Shown in pieces: positions 1 through 12,345 of a DNA stretch of 64,000 nucleotides; positions within the stretch are counted from its first letter, which is position 1; each line of letters opens with the position of its first letter. The notes below the pieces were generated by a model that was not told the DNA's origin, did no database searches, and saw nothing but the letters and a program-made list of their open reading frames with translations. This DNA is from Mytilus trossulus. Lineage: Eukaryota; Mollusca; Bivalvia; Mytilida; Mytilidae. The translations under genes were made by a program, and so were the position numbers. The DNA is taken from positions 16,920,411 through 16,984,410 of the forward strand of contig NC_086376.1 of NCBI RefSeq assembly GCF_036588685.1, in the 5' to 3' direction.

Positions 1-919
1 CTCCTTCTCAGTTTACTAGTATTTTAACCCTTTATATCTAGAACTTCGGAATTTGTATCTGTCCCCGATTATCTTTGGAAAAAGATAACGATAATCATAA
101 TAACCAAGACAGCTTTATTTGATTTTTGGAGAATGTCTAAAAATTGGTATTTTTTTCAAGTCAATTCAAAAGGCAATAATTGAATGATTCTTAAGTTTTA
201 TTTGGTTTCAAACCATTATATCCTTGATATTGCTAAGAAGATAATCATTGTGCACGTTTTTCAGATTACTAGTATGTGATTAATTTAATAATCTGAAAAA
301 CGTGCAAAATGATTTAACAAATCCAGGCAATAAAATGACTCTTTTTTGTAAGTAGATTAAACAATTATACATTTACAGAATCATAACAATCGAACTGTTT
401 ATAATAATTGTACTTTTTAATCCAGATTTGTTCATATCGATATTAGGATTAACCAGATCGTGTGGACAGCAATAACGTATAAACAGGTACATATAGGCAT
501 ATAATGATTAGACATTTAGATTACTAGATCATAAAACCAGCTAGAGTTTTAAGGGGATTAAGGACTTATATTATAAAAGAAGGTGAATTGTTCGGATTGT
601 TTAACATTTTGTCCGGGTCATTTACGTTCGACTACACAGTATGGGTTTTGATCTTTGTTTATGTTCGTCGCTGACCAGGTTGTCGTTCATTGCTCCTTGT
701 ATTTGTTTTCGTTTATTATTTTGTACATAAATCTGGTCTTTAGCTTTCTCGATTGAATTGTTTTATACAATGTATTTGTAATTTTGGTACTTTTTATAAC
801 TGGTCATATTGCTCATTGTCAGGCCGTATGTTTTAAAACTTCTAAGTTATTTGTCTGGTTTATGGTCTGTTTTTCGAGGGTTGTTTTATTGGTAATAATA
901 CCACATAAAACAAAATAGA
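1..919. other. Intergenic DNA before the 45-bp minisatellite
   Basis: No open reading frame or splice-bounded exon is convincing here. The stretch is AT-rich. It holds one perfect hairpin (listed separately) and, at about 590-905, a strongly diverged plus-strand copy of dispersed family R1, recognisable from the order of its TTTGT...ACATAAAT...GGCCGTATG landmarks. The minisatellite begins just after this R1 remnant. Confidence 0.5.
251..306. repeat. Perfect 18-bp inverted repeat (hairpin)
   Basis: The left arm TGCACGTTTTTCAGATTA at 251-268 is exactly reverse-complementary to 289-306, with a 20-base loop. Nothing in the flanks marks it as the end of a larger element. It could be a transposon remnant or a cruciform-forming site. 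Confidence 0.9.
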
Positions 920-3900
920 AGATGGTCAAGCCATCACATTATAACGGAGATAACACGAGATAGCAGATGGTTAAACCATCATTAATTGTCGGCGATAAAA
1001 TGAGATAGAAGGTGGTCAAGCCAACATTAATTGTCGGAGATAAATCGAGATAGAAGATTGTCAAGCTATCACTAATTGTCGGAGATAAAACGAGATAGAA
1101 ATTGGTCAAGTCATCATTAATTGGCGGAGATAAAACGAGATAAAAAATTTGTCAAGCCATCAATAATTTTCGTAAATAAAAAAAAGGAAGATGGTTAAGC
1201 TATCATTAATTGTCGGAGATAAAACGAGTTAGAAGATGGTCAAGCTATCACTAATTGTCGGAGATAAAACGAGATAAAAGATGATCAAGCTATGATTAAT
1301 TGTCGGAGATAAAACGAGATAAAAGATGATTTAGCTATCATTAATTGTCGGAGATAAAACGAGATAGAAGATGGTCAAGCTATCAATAATTGTCGGAGAT
1401 AAAACGAGATAAAAGATGATCAAGCCATCATTAATTGTCGGAGATAAAACGAGATAGAAGATGGTCAAGCTATCACTAATTGTCGGAGATAAAACGAGAT
1501 AGAAGATGATCAAGCTATCATTAATTGTCGGAGATAAAACGAGATAAAAGATGGTCAAGCTATCTTTAATTGTCGGAGATAAAACGAGATAGAAGATTGT
1601 CAAACCAATATTAATTGTTGAAGATGAAACGAGATAGAAGATGGTCAAGCTATCACTAATTGTCGGAGATGAAACGAGATAAAAGATGGTCAAGTTATCA
1701 CTAATTGTCGGAGATAAAACGAGATAGAAGATGGTCAAGCTTTCACTAATTGTCGGAGATAAAACGAGATAGAAGATTGTCAAACCATCATTAATTGTCG
1801 GAGATAAAACGAGATAAAAGATGGTCAAACCATCATTAATAGTCGGAGATAAAACGAGATAGAAGATTGTCAAACCAATATTAATTGTTGAAGATGAAAC
1901 GAGATAGAAGATGGTCAAGCTATCACTAATTGTCGGAGATGAAACGAGATAAAAGATGGTCAAGTTATCACTAATTGTCGGAGATAAAACGAGATAGAAG
2001 ATGGTCAAGCTTTCACTAATTGTCGGAGATAAAACGAGATAGAAGATTGTCAAACCATCATTAATTGTCGGAGATAAAACGAGATAAAAGATGGTCAAAC
2101 CATCATTAATTGTCGGAGATAAAACGAGATAAAAGATGATCAAGCTATCACTAATTGTCGGAGATAAAACGAGATGGAAGATTGTCAAACCATCATTAAT
2201 TGTCGGAGATAAAACGAGATAAAAGATGGTCAAACCATCATTAATTGTCGGAGATAAAACGAGATAAAAGATGGTCAAACCATCATTAATTGTCGGAGAT
2301 AAAACGAGATAGAAGATTGTCAAACCAATATTAATTGTTGAAGATGAAACGAGATAGAAGATGGTCAAGCTATCACTAATTGTCGGAGATGAAACGAGAT
2401 AAAAGATGGTCAAGTTATCACTAATTGTCGGAGATAAAACGAGATAGAAGATTGTCAAACCATCATTAATTGTCGGAGATAAAACGAGATAAAAGATGGT
2501 CAAACCATCATTAATTGTCGGAGATAAAACGAGATAAAAGATGGTCAAACCATCATTAATTGTCGGAGATAAAACGAGATAAAAGATGATCAAGCTATCA
2601 CTAATTGTCGGAGATAAAACGAGATAGAAGATTGTCAAACCATCATTAATTGTCGGAGATAAAACGAGATAAAAGATGGTCAAACCATCATTAATTGTCG
2701 GAGATAAAACGAGATAGAAGATTGTCAAACCAATATTAATTGTTGAAAATGAAACGAGATAGAAGATGGTCAAGCTATCACTAATTGTCGGAGATGAAAC
2801 GAGATAAAAGATGGTCAAGTTATCACTAATTGTCGGAGATAAAACGAGATAGAAGATGGTCAAGCTTTCACTAATTGTCGGAGATAAAACGAGATAGAAG
2901 ATTGTCAAACCATCATTAATTGTCGGAGATAAAACGAGATAAAAGATGGTCAAACCATCATTAATTGTCGGAGATAAAACGAGATAAAAGATGATCAAGC
3001 TATCACTAATTGTCGGAGATAAAAAGAGATGGAAGATTGTCAAACCATCATTAATTGTCGGAGATAAAACGAGATAAAAGATGGTCAAACCATCATTAAT
3101 TGTCGGAGATAAAACGAGATAAAAGATGGTCAAACCATCATTAATTGTCGGAGATAAAACGAGATAGAAGATTGTCAAACCAATATTAATTGTTGAAGAT
3201 GAAACGAGATAGAAGATGGTCAAGCTATCACTAATTGTCGGAGATGAAACGAGATAAAAGATGGTCAAGTTATCACTAATTGTCGGAGATAAAACGAGAT
3301 AGAAGATTGTCAAACCATCATTAATTGTCGGAGATAAAACGAGATAAAAGATGGTCAAACCATCATTAATTGTCGGAGATAAAACGAGATAAAAGATGGT
3401 CAAACCATCATTAATTGTCGGAGATAAAACGAGATAAAAGATGATCAAGCTATCACTAATTGTCGGAGATAAAACGAGATGGAAGATTGTCAAACCATCA
3501 TTAATTGTCGGAGATGAAACGAGATAGAAGATGGTCAAGCTGTCACTAATTGTCGGAGATAAAACGAGATAAAAGATGGTCAAACCATCATTAATTGTCG
3601 GAGATAAAACGAGATAAAAGATGGTCAAACCATCATTAATTGTCGGAGATAAAACGAGATAAAAGATGATCAAGCTATCATTAATTGTCGGAGATGAAAC
3701 GAGATAAAAGACTGTCAAGCTCTCACTAATTGTCGGAGATAAAACGAGATGGAAGATGGTCAAGCTATCATTAATTGTCCGAGATAAAACGAGATAGAAA
3801 TTGGTCAAGTCATCATTAATTGGCGGAGATAAAACGAGATAAAAAATTTGTCAAGCCATCAATAATTTTCGTAGATAAAAAAAAAGGAAGATGGTTAAGC

Positions 3901-4640
3901 TATCATTGATTGTCGGAGATAAAACTAGTTAGAAGATGGTCAAGCTATCACTAATTGTCGGAGATAAAATGAGATAAAAGATGATCAAGCAAGCTATAAT
4001 TAATTGTCGGAGATAAAAAGAGATAAAAGATGATCAAGCTATCATTAATTTTAGGAGATAAAACGAGATAGAAGATGGTCAAGCTATCATAAATTGTCGA
4101 AGATAAAACGAGATAAAAGATGATCAAGCCATCATTAATTGTCGGAGATAAAACGAGATAGAAGGTTTGTCAAGCCATCATTAATTGTCGGAGATAAAAC
4201 GAGATAGAAGATTATCAAGCTATCATTCATTTTTGGAGATAAAACGAGAAAGAAGATTGTCAAACCATCATTTATTGTCGAAGATGACACGTGATAGAAG
4301 ATGGTCAAGCTATCACTAATTGTCGGAGATAAAACGAGATAAAAGATGGTCAAGCTATCATTAATTGTCGGAGATAAAACGAGATAAAAGATGGTCAAAC
4401 CATCATTAATCGTCGGAGATAAAACGAGATAAAAGATGATGAAGCTATCATTAATTGTCAGAGATGAAACGAGATAGAAGATGGTCAAGCTATCACTAAT
4501 TGTCGGTGATAAAACGAGATAAAAGATGGCCAAGCTATCATTAATTGTCGAAGATAAAACGAGATAGAAGATGGTCAAGCTATCTCTAATCGTCGGAGAT
4601 AAAACGAGATAGAAGATGGTCATTAATTGACGGAATCGGG
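920..4640. repeat. 45-bp minisatellite, about 80 copies
   Basis: The unit is 45 bp with landmarks GAGATAAAACGAGATA, AGATGGTCAAGC and TATCATTAATTGTCG, repeated head to tail. Variants differ at a few fixed positions (TATCACT/CATCATT/CAATATT; TGTCGG/TGTTGA). Because 45 is a multiple of three, one minus-strand frame stays open for long stretches (1331-3808 and 4135-4653), giving a 15-residue hydrophobic repeat. I read that as a by-product of the period and not as a gene. Variant units recur in ordered blocks 270-450 bp apart, so the array has higher-order structure. The edges (920-1330 and 3780-4640) are more degenerate than the centre. Confidence 0.95.
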
Positions 4641-5033
4641 ACGTTCGGCGCATATATCCTAAAATAGAACATTGTATATGAATATTATATGTACGATCAA
4701 TCTATATATTGGCAATAAAGATAGATGTAAAAAAATAATTATAAAAAAATCAAATGATGATGATAAAGATAAAGATTAATATAAACGTATCTGTGAAGTT
4801 GATTCAATCATTTCACTATTGGTTCCTTTTTCTAAAAACAAATGCTTTTCAAATGAAATACTGTAGAATAAAAATAAAACATCACTGAATTTCATTTATT
4901 TATGTAGTTAGCTGAACTAAATACTATTCAGATTTAATTTAGCAAAATTTAGTTTTTCTATGAAATATTATACGCCATAAATATGATGCACCAATGATAC
5001 ATAGCACTAATTAAACCATAATCACGTTACAAG
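4641..5033. other. AT-rich spacer holding the 3' end of the minus-strand gene
   Basis: This is unique-looking AT-rich DNA between the minisatellite and the stop codon of the minus-strand gene. It probably holds that gene's 3' untranslated region. Nothing else is recognised. Confidence 0.5.
4895..4900 (-). terminator. Candidate poly(A) signal for the 5034-7079 gene
   Basis: TTTATT on the plus strand reads AATAAA on the minus strand, about 135 bases past the minus-strand stop codon. Position and hexamer suit a polyadenylation signal. In AT-rich DNA the hexamer is frequent, so this is only a candidate. Confidence 0.4.
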
Positions 5034-7079
5034 CTAAACAACCGCCTCATAACCTGTATATTTCAGATTGTTTAGCAATGAAAACTGATCTGCAGCTAAC
5101 GTTTTTATCCCGGATAAGTCTATTTTACTTTCTTCGATCCTTAAATATCTACATTTGTTCACATCTTTCCATGCTGTAGATGATCGTCTGTACATATTCT
5201 GTTTCATTTTTCTTTCTTCCTCTTCAGAAAACTTATTTTGTCTTCTCATATTTACACGTTTGATTTCAGGAACATCCGGTTGACGTTTCAACGAATCGTT
5301 CACGGATAACATTGATGTCTGTGCCGACCACGGTTCTTTGGTAGGCTTTTCTGACTTCAACTTTTCGTTCAATCTGTCCATAAAACTGCATATTTTATCC
5401 TCAATTTTAATTGCTTCTTTTTCTTCCTCTTGAATAAGTTCTTTTCTCAACTCTTGGTGTAAATCATGTCCGAGATTACTTTCAACAGAATCACGTGACA
5501 AAAATTTGGTCCTGCCCTCTTCAAGTATATTTTTTGTATTTAGTTCTTTTTCCACTCTTTCTGCTGCGGCATGGCAATCAAATGGTGCATGCTGTGGCCC
5601 ATTCATGCAAGCTATTATGTTTGCCACAGCTTCACTTCTACCAGATAGTGCCGACATTGCAGCACTTCTTGGTGTACTGTTTTCTGTACAACTACTAATG
5701 GCTGTTGATGGTCTGACCTTTGAACCTTTCTTAAAAATCATGTGTTGTAAGGAATTTTTTTCTGAGCCGGTGCTTACAGCTGTAGTTGGTCTTACTTTCA
5801 CAGTGTGGTTCCTTTTTAGTTTTGCTTTATTGTTACCTTGACTTTCTGGGCTATTACAAATGGAAACATGATGCTCTGTGACTGAATTTCCATGTTTAAA
5901 ACTACTGGATCTTTTAGTTTGTCTTTTTCCTTTTAAAGTCTTGATATTATTTTGTTCTTCCGGCAATATATTGGAACATTCTTCCACGTTGATTAATACA
6001 GGCTTATCACCAGTGACTTCTTCAGAGTTAAGGTTATCAATTGGGTTCTTTTCGGTTTTAAAGGTAGGTTCAGAACAGAAACTCTTAACTGCCAAGTGTG
6101 GCTCGTCAAGTTCTTGTATTATTTCTTTCTCCGTTGAACTATTAAGAGATGTGACTTTTTTCAAACTTTTTGTTCTCTTGACAGATTTGAATTTTGAACC
6201 TTTGATTTCCTTAACAGTTTTAAATTCTTGAGTATATTCTGATTCTTTCGATGGAGCTACTTTTACACTCTTTGATCGTTTGATGGCCGACGATTTGTTT
6301 TTCTTTTTTTCAAATAACTCAGATTTACAATTGCCTAAACTTGTTGCTGGTCGTATTACGTCATGTACATGTTTATTGCTAGAAAAAGCAAATGACGTAC
6401 TCGGTCTTAGCACTGATTCCCTTCTACAGCCTTTATTTTTAAGAGAAGTTTCTGATTGACCTACATTTGCCCTTTGTTGTCTGTCACACTGGTCGGTTTC
6501 GTCATCACTGTCACCTTTGTTTATTTTCTTATTAGTTTTGACAGTAATTATCGTTGATTTATTAGGAACCAGTCCATGTTCGAAAGCTCTTTCTTTCTCT
6601 CGTACAGCATTAAAACGATCGTTGAGATCACTTATTTGTCTTAACAGAAGATCCTTCCGTGTCACATCATCGTCATTAAAAGGGTTGATGTGGATCAAAT
6701 CATCGCTATGTTTCGCGGCAGAAGCCGACTGATTTTCGTCATATTCAATTTGCAATCTTTTAGCGTATGTTGAAATTCGACTTGCTGAATCTGGCTTCGA
6801 TATTGATTTAAATATTTCAATTTTCCCGTTGTTTTCCATCTTTCGAAATTCTTCAATTTCTTTAACATTCAAATGCGTTTTTATTTTTGAAACTTTGTCC
6901 TTTAAAGATTTATAGCTAACTTTGATATTCTTGTGCGTTTGATTTATGAGATGAATAGAGCATGCTCCCTCTTGTTTCAGTCCATTTACTTTCTTTTCTA
7001 GGCATTGCTGTTCGTTATGATTAAATCTAATGGCTTGAACCTCTTTTTCTGAGCAGGATCGCTCTCTCACAGTTGGCAT
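5034..7079 (-). CDS. Uncharacterised basic, low-complexity protein, 681 aa
   Basis: One long uninterrupted frame on the minus strand, ATG at 7079 and TAG at 5036-5034. Its length, far above chance for this AT-rich DNA, and its non-repetitive composition argue for a real coding exon. I do not recognise the family. There is no signal peptide or membrane segment. The protein is rich in Lys, Ser and Glu and probably largely disordered. Visible features: RP[SAT]T[AS] motifs at residues 225-229, 243-247, 430-434 and 456-460; basic KR-x-x-[ST] motifs near 267, 302, 389 and 422; a likely coiled-coil, Glu/Lys-rich stretch at about 536-580; and a C-terminal block (about 600-681) with several aromatic residues that may be the conserved part. 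A TTTCAG acceptor five bases before the ATG implies a spliced 5' untranslated exon upstream, not located. The coding part appears to be a single exon. Confidence 0.8.
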   Translation of the reverse strand: MPTVRERSCSEKEVQAIRFNHNEQQCLEKKVNGLKQEGACSIHLINQTHKNIKVSYKSLKDKVSKIKTHLNVKEIEEFRKMENNGKIEIFKSISKPDSASRISTYAKRLQIEYDENQSASAAKHSDDLIHINPFNDDDVTRKDLLLRQISDLNDRFNAVREKERAFEHGLVPNKSTIITVKTNKKINKGDSDDETDQCDRQQRANVGQSETSLKNKGCRRESVLRPSTSFAFSSNKHVHDVIRPATSLGNCKSELFEKKKNKSSAIKRSKSVKVAPSKESEYTQEFKTVKEIKGSKFKSVKRTKSLKKVTSLNSSTEKEIIQELDEPHLAVKSFCSEPTFKTEKNPIDNLNSEEVTGDKPVLINVEECSNILPEEQNNIKTLKGKRQTKRSSSFKHGNSVTEHHVSICNSPESQGNNKAKLKRNHTVKVRPTTAVSTGSEKNSLQHMIFKKGSKVRPSTAISSCTENSTPRSAAMSALSGRSEAVANIIACMNGPQHAPFDCHAAAERVEKELNTKNILEEGRTKFLSRDSVESNLGHDLHQELRKELIQEEEKEAIKIEDKICSFMDRLNEKLKSEKPTKEPWSAQTSMLSVNDSLKRQPDVPEIKRVNMRRQNKFSEEEERKMKQNMYRRSSTAWKDVNKCRYLRIEESKIDLSGIKTLAADQFSLLNNLKYTGYEAVV

Positions 7080-7084
7080 TGTTC

Positions 7085-7090
7085 CTGAAA
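7085..7090 (-). other. Candidate 3' splice site just upstream of the minus-strand ATG
   Basis: Read on the minus strand the sequence is TTTTTCAG followed by GAACA and the ATG. The pyrimidine tract and AG fit an acceptor closing a 5' untranslated intron. Alternatively, transcription starts nearby and the match is chance. Confidence 0.5.
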
Positions 7091-8224
7091 AATCAAAATA
7101 ATCATTATTCGTCTCCTTTAGGTTCCATTATGGTTTTGTTTTAAAAACAAATATGAAAACTCGTGGCTCGTTGTTAGTAATCTTAAAGATTGTAACTCTT
7201 TTTTCGAGCTTTCTTTCATAGGGCAATTTTGCTGCAAAGTTCAAGGAATACAATTTATTTTGATTTTAAATCACGTTTTTAAATTGTTATCACGAGTTGA
7301 CGAGTATTAATTCGTACTTTATAACGTAGTATTGTTTTCTCCTAACATTCTTATACACTAACATGAGCTTGACCATAAGTAATTGCTCAGACTGGAGCAG
7401 AAGTTTATATTGCATAAAAAATGTGCGATATTTCTACACACGAATCTTTTTATCGGCATTAGCTGTTTACAGTGCATTAATAGCAAGACTGAGAGGTACA
7501 ATTAAAAAAAATGACAGACTAATGAATGATAAAACATTTTAAGTGAAAAACAAAATATGACAGACGGTAACCGATGATCATATGATAATAAAACTGGAAA
7601 TAGGTATAGGATGATGTGGTATGAGTGCCAATGACACAACTCTCCATTATGGGGCCAAGTCACAATGTGTAAACAGAAAACCATTGTAGGTCAAAGTACG
7701 GCCTTTATCAAGGAGCCTTGGCTCACATTTAACCTGGACCTCATCACACTTGAAACACATTTTAATCTCCAATAATTCAAAATTAATTTGCATATCTTTA
7801 TAAGAAAGTCCAGTGAAAATTTAAAGTAGATTTGAAGGGATAAGTCATATAATCCAGTCTTATAATCCAGTCAAAGAACTGAATATACACGATCTTTGTT
7901 CAAGTATAACTTTTTTACACTGGTTAACCAATAATAGATTAGTGATACTTTTCATACCGAATCACACATATGCAATTGCAAATGTTCTGGTAATTTACTA
8001 AACATTCATTTTGAAACCAGTACCTCGAAAATACCCACTCAAAAAAAGATATTTCAATGATGTTAACTTGTTCTTTACTTACATCAGATATTCATTTTAT
8101 TTTCAAAATTTCGTGGTGTTCAACAATATAAATATAGTGACTACTCAGGTCTGTACTTTGTGTTAGCTTTCTTTGTGCATTATATCGGTCTGATGAGTTA
8201 AGTCAATTTTCAACTGATTTGTAT

Positions 8225-8845
8225 AGTTTGTTATTATGTCGTTCCGTTACAACCCTGTCCAGGGTTAGGCATCAGCAAACATGTTTAACCACGCCACTTT
8301 CCGTATGTGCCAATCCCAAGCTAGAAGCCTGATATTCAGTGGGTGTTTAATGATGTATACCATATTTGTTTAATGTTAATTGGTTTTTACGGCTCATTTA
8401 TAGGCATTTTGGTTTTTGGTCCGTCCGTCCGTCTGTCTAGCTTTAGGTAACAGTTTTTTGTCAAGGTAGTTTTTGATAAAGTTGAGGTCCAATTAACTTG
8501 AAAAGTAGTACACATTTTCCTTAAATATGATCTTTCTAATTTGTAGGCCAAATTTTCATTTTCAGGGTCTACTTAGCATAGAAAATGACAGTGCGGATGT
8601 GGCATCCGTGTACTATGTACACATTTTTATTTTTTCATAAATCAAGCTGTTAGTGATCTTGTTTGAATTGTTTTACATTTTTCAATTCGGCCTACGCTGT
8701 CTATAGCGTACAACATCCAGTATTGGTTTTGCTCATTGTTGAAGGCTGTTTAATAGCTTATGGTTGTTGACTTCGACATCGTATAATCTCTGGGCTTGAG
8801 ATTTGTCTCAATGGAGATCATACCATATCTTCTTGCTTTTTATAT
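8225..8845 (+). repeat. R1 repeat copy interrupted by an R2 block
   Basis: R1 landmarks (GCCACTTTCCGTATGTGCC, then TGATATTCAGTGGGTG) stop near 8380 and resume near 8640 (TCTTGTTTGAATTGTTTTAC through GGAGATCATACCATATCTTC). The intervening 260 bases, with TTTTGTCAAGGTAGTTTTTG and TATGATCTTTCTAATTT, match the R2 block at about 51045-51235. The order implies that R2 sequence landed within an existing R1 copy. Confidence 0.55.
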
Positions 8846-10654
8846 ACTTACATTAATTGAATTTGAGGCATTGATCAAAACTACTGAATGTGGTCCGGTG
8901 AAATGAGGGTTTTTTTTGTTCGTTAGAAAATACACTGTTTGTTCTATTTTATTCATGGTTGTAAAAATATAAAGTCTACAAGAGGTAGTTAAAATAAAAT
9001 AGAGGCTAAGTTATTCTGCTGTTAGCCTAATTTTTGTTCACAAATGCTATGCAATAAGACTAAAGAAAAGGAATCTCATTTTTAACATCATATTGTACAA
9101 AAAAAGAACAATCCATCGCCACAGGAAAAAACAGTATACAACATAATCAAAACAACACAAAACACAAGCAAACCTTTTTTTAAACACTTTGAAGAATAAT
9201 TATAGTATCTTGAAAGTAGTCTTGCGCAAGAAACGCAGCCGACCGATTAATTTATACCATATTTTAATCAAAAAAGCTGTACAGAATCAACGCCCAATGT
9301 TTTTTTTTCAAAATAATAATTTGGAAAATAACAGAAAAAAAAATGTTTTTATTTCGTAAGGAAAGTCGCAGACATGAAAAAGAACACTTTGATTTGTATA
9401 AATTCTGGTTTTTAAACGAAGCTTTTGAATAAAACATTGTGATCGTTTTGATTATTCACAATTTAAACAGCGGTTTTATAAACAAAAAACATTCATGCTA
9501 ATTGTAAAAAATATGAGATTTTGTATTGACCAACGATTAATTTGTCGATGAAACAGAAATATTAAGGTCAACATTTTAAATTCATTGGACCTTGATTGAA
9601 TGGTTTTCAGGGAAGTAAAGTATTTTCTTTTTTTCTAATTGTCCAGTGAAAAATATTTCACATATATTCAAGTCTATCTTTTCAGTAATATTTTTGTTTT
9701 ATAACTGCCATTCTATTTCTATAATTTACATTGCCTTGTCCGTATAGTACACACTTATATTGGTAGCCTCTCAATAACTGAAAGATCCGTCTAGTTTTTG
9801 TCGTTTTGGGTTTAGATAGCTCTTCATCTTTTAAATCAGCTTTGAATTATCAAATAGTTTGGCCTCAATCACCGCTGTAAATACATTGAATGTGCATCTG
9901 GTGCAAACAAAATGGTAACCTTTATGGTATTGTATTGATATGAGCAAAAAAAACCGCACTAAATAAAGGAAAATAAGCTGAATTAACAAATAGTTTTATT
10001 AGAATCACTTACTGATAAAATGTCGGTTTTATTACAATAGCCAATAGACAATCAAAGAATCAATGTGTTTTAAAAACGTCAAGGTAACTTAAGCAATTAT
10101 GTTCCATTAATACATACGCTGTTTATTTCGAATTATTTTTTGTTTCTTTGTTCGTTCCACTTTATACATCACGTTTGATGACATAATAATGTTTATATTT
10201 ACATGTAAAAGTACATTATATCATCCTTTGAAACATATATGTACATGTAATTAACAGTTTCTGTAGATTAAAAATGACATGACCTTAATTAATATTTATG
10301 TATATATTTATTTATTTTTTAATACGGAAATGTGATATAATTGCCAATGAGACCCTAAAGTGCATCTATGACCAAAGGACAAGGATGTGAACATTTAAAG
10401 GTCCATCAATTAACCGTCTTGGAAACTATGTGAAATTAGAAGGAATGTCTAGATACACTTGTACTCGTCTCTGATATTATATTTCCTACATACCTTGTGT
10501 TATACTAGGGTATATAGGGAAAAAAACTGAAACCTGTGACTAAATATGAAAAAAAGTCAAAAGAAAAATAAACGATGCTAAGCACGAAACGTAAATTACA
10601 CGCAGACAGCAACGAACGATAACAGTTTGATAACAGGTTCTAGTTTTGCGAATA

Positions 10655-11060
10655 TAGATATAGGAAGATGTAGTATGAGTGCCAATAAGACAACTCTCCA
10701 ACTAAATTATAATTTATAAAAGTAAACCATTATAGATCAAGATCAAGGTACGGCATTCAACAAAGAGCCTTTGATCACACCGAACAGCAAGCTACATGAA
10801 TAAAGGGCCCAAAAATTAGTAATGTAAAACCATTCAACCGGGAAAAGCAACGGTCTAATCTATAGCATATAAATAATCTACAGGGTAAAACATGTATTCG
10901 ATTGCTATATAAGTAATCGGCGACAGTGGCGAAACAGTTTGACAATAGAACAAACTGTATAAATTAGTACAGAGAACTAGACATATAAGATCAATATAAA
11001 GCACATACATTAAAAAATTAAATGACGAAAGCCACAAAGAAGAATCATGTTTATTCACAG
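10655..11060 (-). repeat. R1 dispersed repeat, minus strand
   Basis: GATGTAGTATGAGTGCCAAT, then CAACTCTCCA and CAAGGTACGGCATTCAAC, is the reverse-strand form of the R1 family. A similar arrangement is seen at about 7590-7745 and 47995-48235. Confidence 0.55.
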
Positions 11061-11884
11061 AGACTGAATGCCAGACTTAGTTCAACAAAAGATACAGTAA
11101 TTATCAGTGTATGCCAACATATCATCGTGTTTTAAAATATCTAAAATACGGACAAAGTTATGTTAAATAACCCTATTGTATATGTCACTAGTACAACTAG
11201 GTTAAATTAACCATGTTGTATGTGTCGCTAGCAGCTCTAAATCTCCTCTAACGTGAAGTATTATTACAGAATATTTTCAAATTTACATTAAAGAAAACGA
11301 AATTTGATAAATATCGATTCAAAATGACAAGTAATTTTTACTTGATTTTATTTATAAATCGTTCATGGTTATTTATTTATTTCCTCTCAGTAGAATAACA
11401 AGAAAAAAATATAAAAATGATAACATGATAATTTTACCTTATTAAAGTTACTCCTGTCTGTTCCAAAGGAATGTAGTTCTAACGGTTTTATTACTAGATT
11501 TTTTTAATCACTGTAAACTATAAGAACATGTATAATACACATAATGATCCGTTTAGATCGTAATCGTTTAAGTCATATTACAGGAATATAGAGTTTAATA
11601 AAACAATTACATGTAAACATATTCTAAGCTTGGATTAATAAAATGAATGTTAAAACTCTTTGTTGAGTCTTTCGTGACACTTATAGTTCCACACTTCAAT
11701 TCTGCTTCTTAACATATTTGTTTAAGTATGTAAATATCTAGATAATTCTTAATAATTATATAGAATTTTTTTAATTCTAAGTAATATTGAACAAAATGTG
11801 CAATATTTTTCCGACTGAGGTCAAAAGTTCCAATCGTTAAAAACGTTCTTGAAATAAGAAATCCGGTAAATTTAACCTGTAGGA

Positions 11885-12345
11885 ACATAAAGAGATGTGA
11901 TATAATTTACAATCATATTCTCGTTTAAATTGTTTTACATTGTCATATTGGGGCCTTTTGTAGCTTGCTATGCGGTATGGGCTTTGCATATTGTTGTAGG
12001 CCGTACGGTGACCTATTATAGTTGTTAATGTCTGTGTCATTTTAATCTCTTGTGGATAGTTGTCGCATTGGCAATCATACCACATGTTTTTTTCAATATC
12101 AATCAAAGTTCAAATAAAACGCATGCTAACAAAAGTCACTTCGATAACATAATGTGGCGGGGGTTTAAATTATTTTTTACACTAGTCGTTTTCGGACCCT
12201 TTATAGCATGCTGTTCGGTGTGACCCAAGGCTCCGTGTAACTGTTAAAGGCCGTACTTTAACCTTGTGTGTATTGTTTACTTTTTCTACAGTGTGACTTG
12301 GAAGGAGAGTCGTTTAATTGGCACTCTTACCACATTTTTTATTCA
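11885..12345 (+). repeat. Two adjacent R1 repeat 3' ends, plus strand
   Basis: Two successive copies of the same family end region (GGCCGTACGGTGACCTAT ... TGGCAATCATACCACATG, and CGGTGTGACCCAAGGCTCC ... GGCACTCTTACCACATT), at about 11885-12095 and 12170-12345. They are diverged and without open frames. Confidence 0.55.

Noticed and set aside
1331-3808. 825-codon open frame on the minus strand encoding a 15-residue hydrophobic repeat
   Set aside because: The 45-bp period is a multiple of three, so any frame free of stops in one unit stays open. No promoter, splice site or non-repetitive flanking domain was seen.
5495-6732. Several plus-strand frames of 67-117 codons
   Set aside because: Shadows of the minus-strand 681-residue coding exon.
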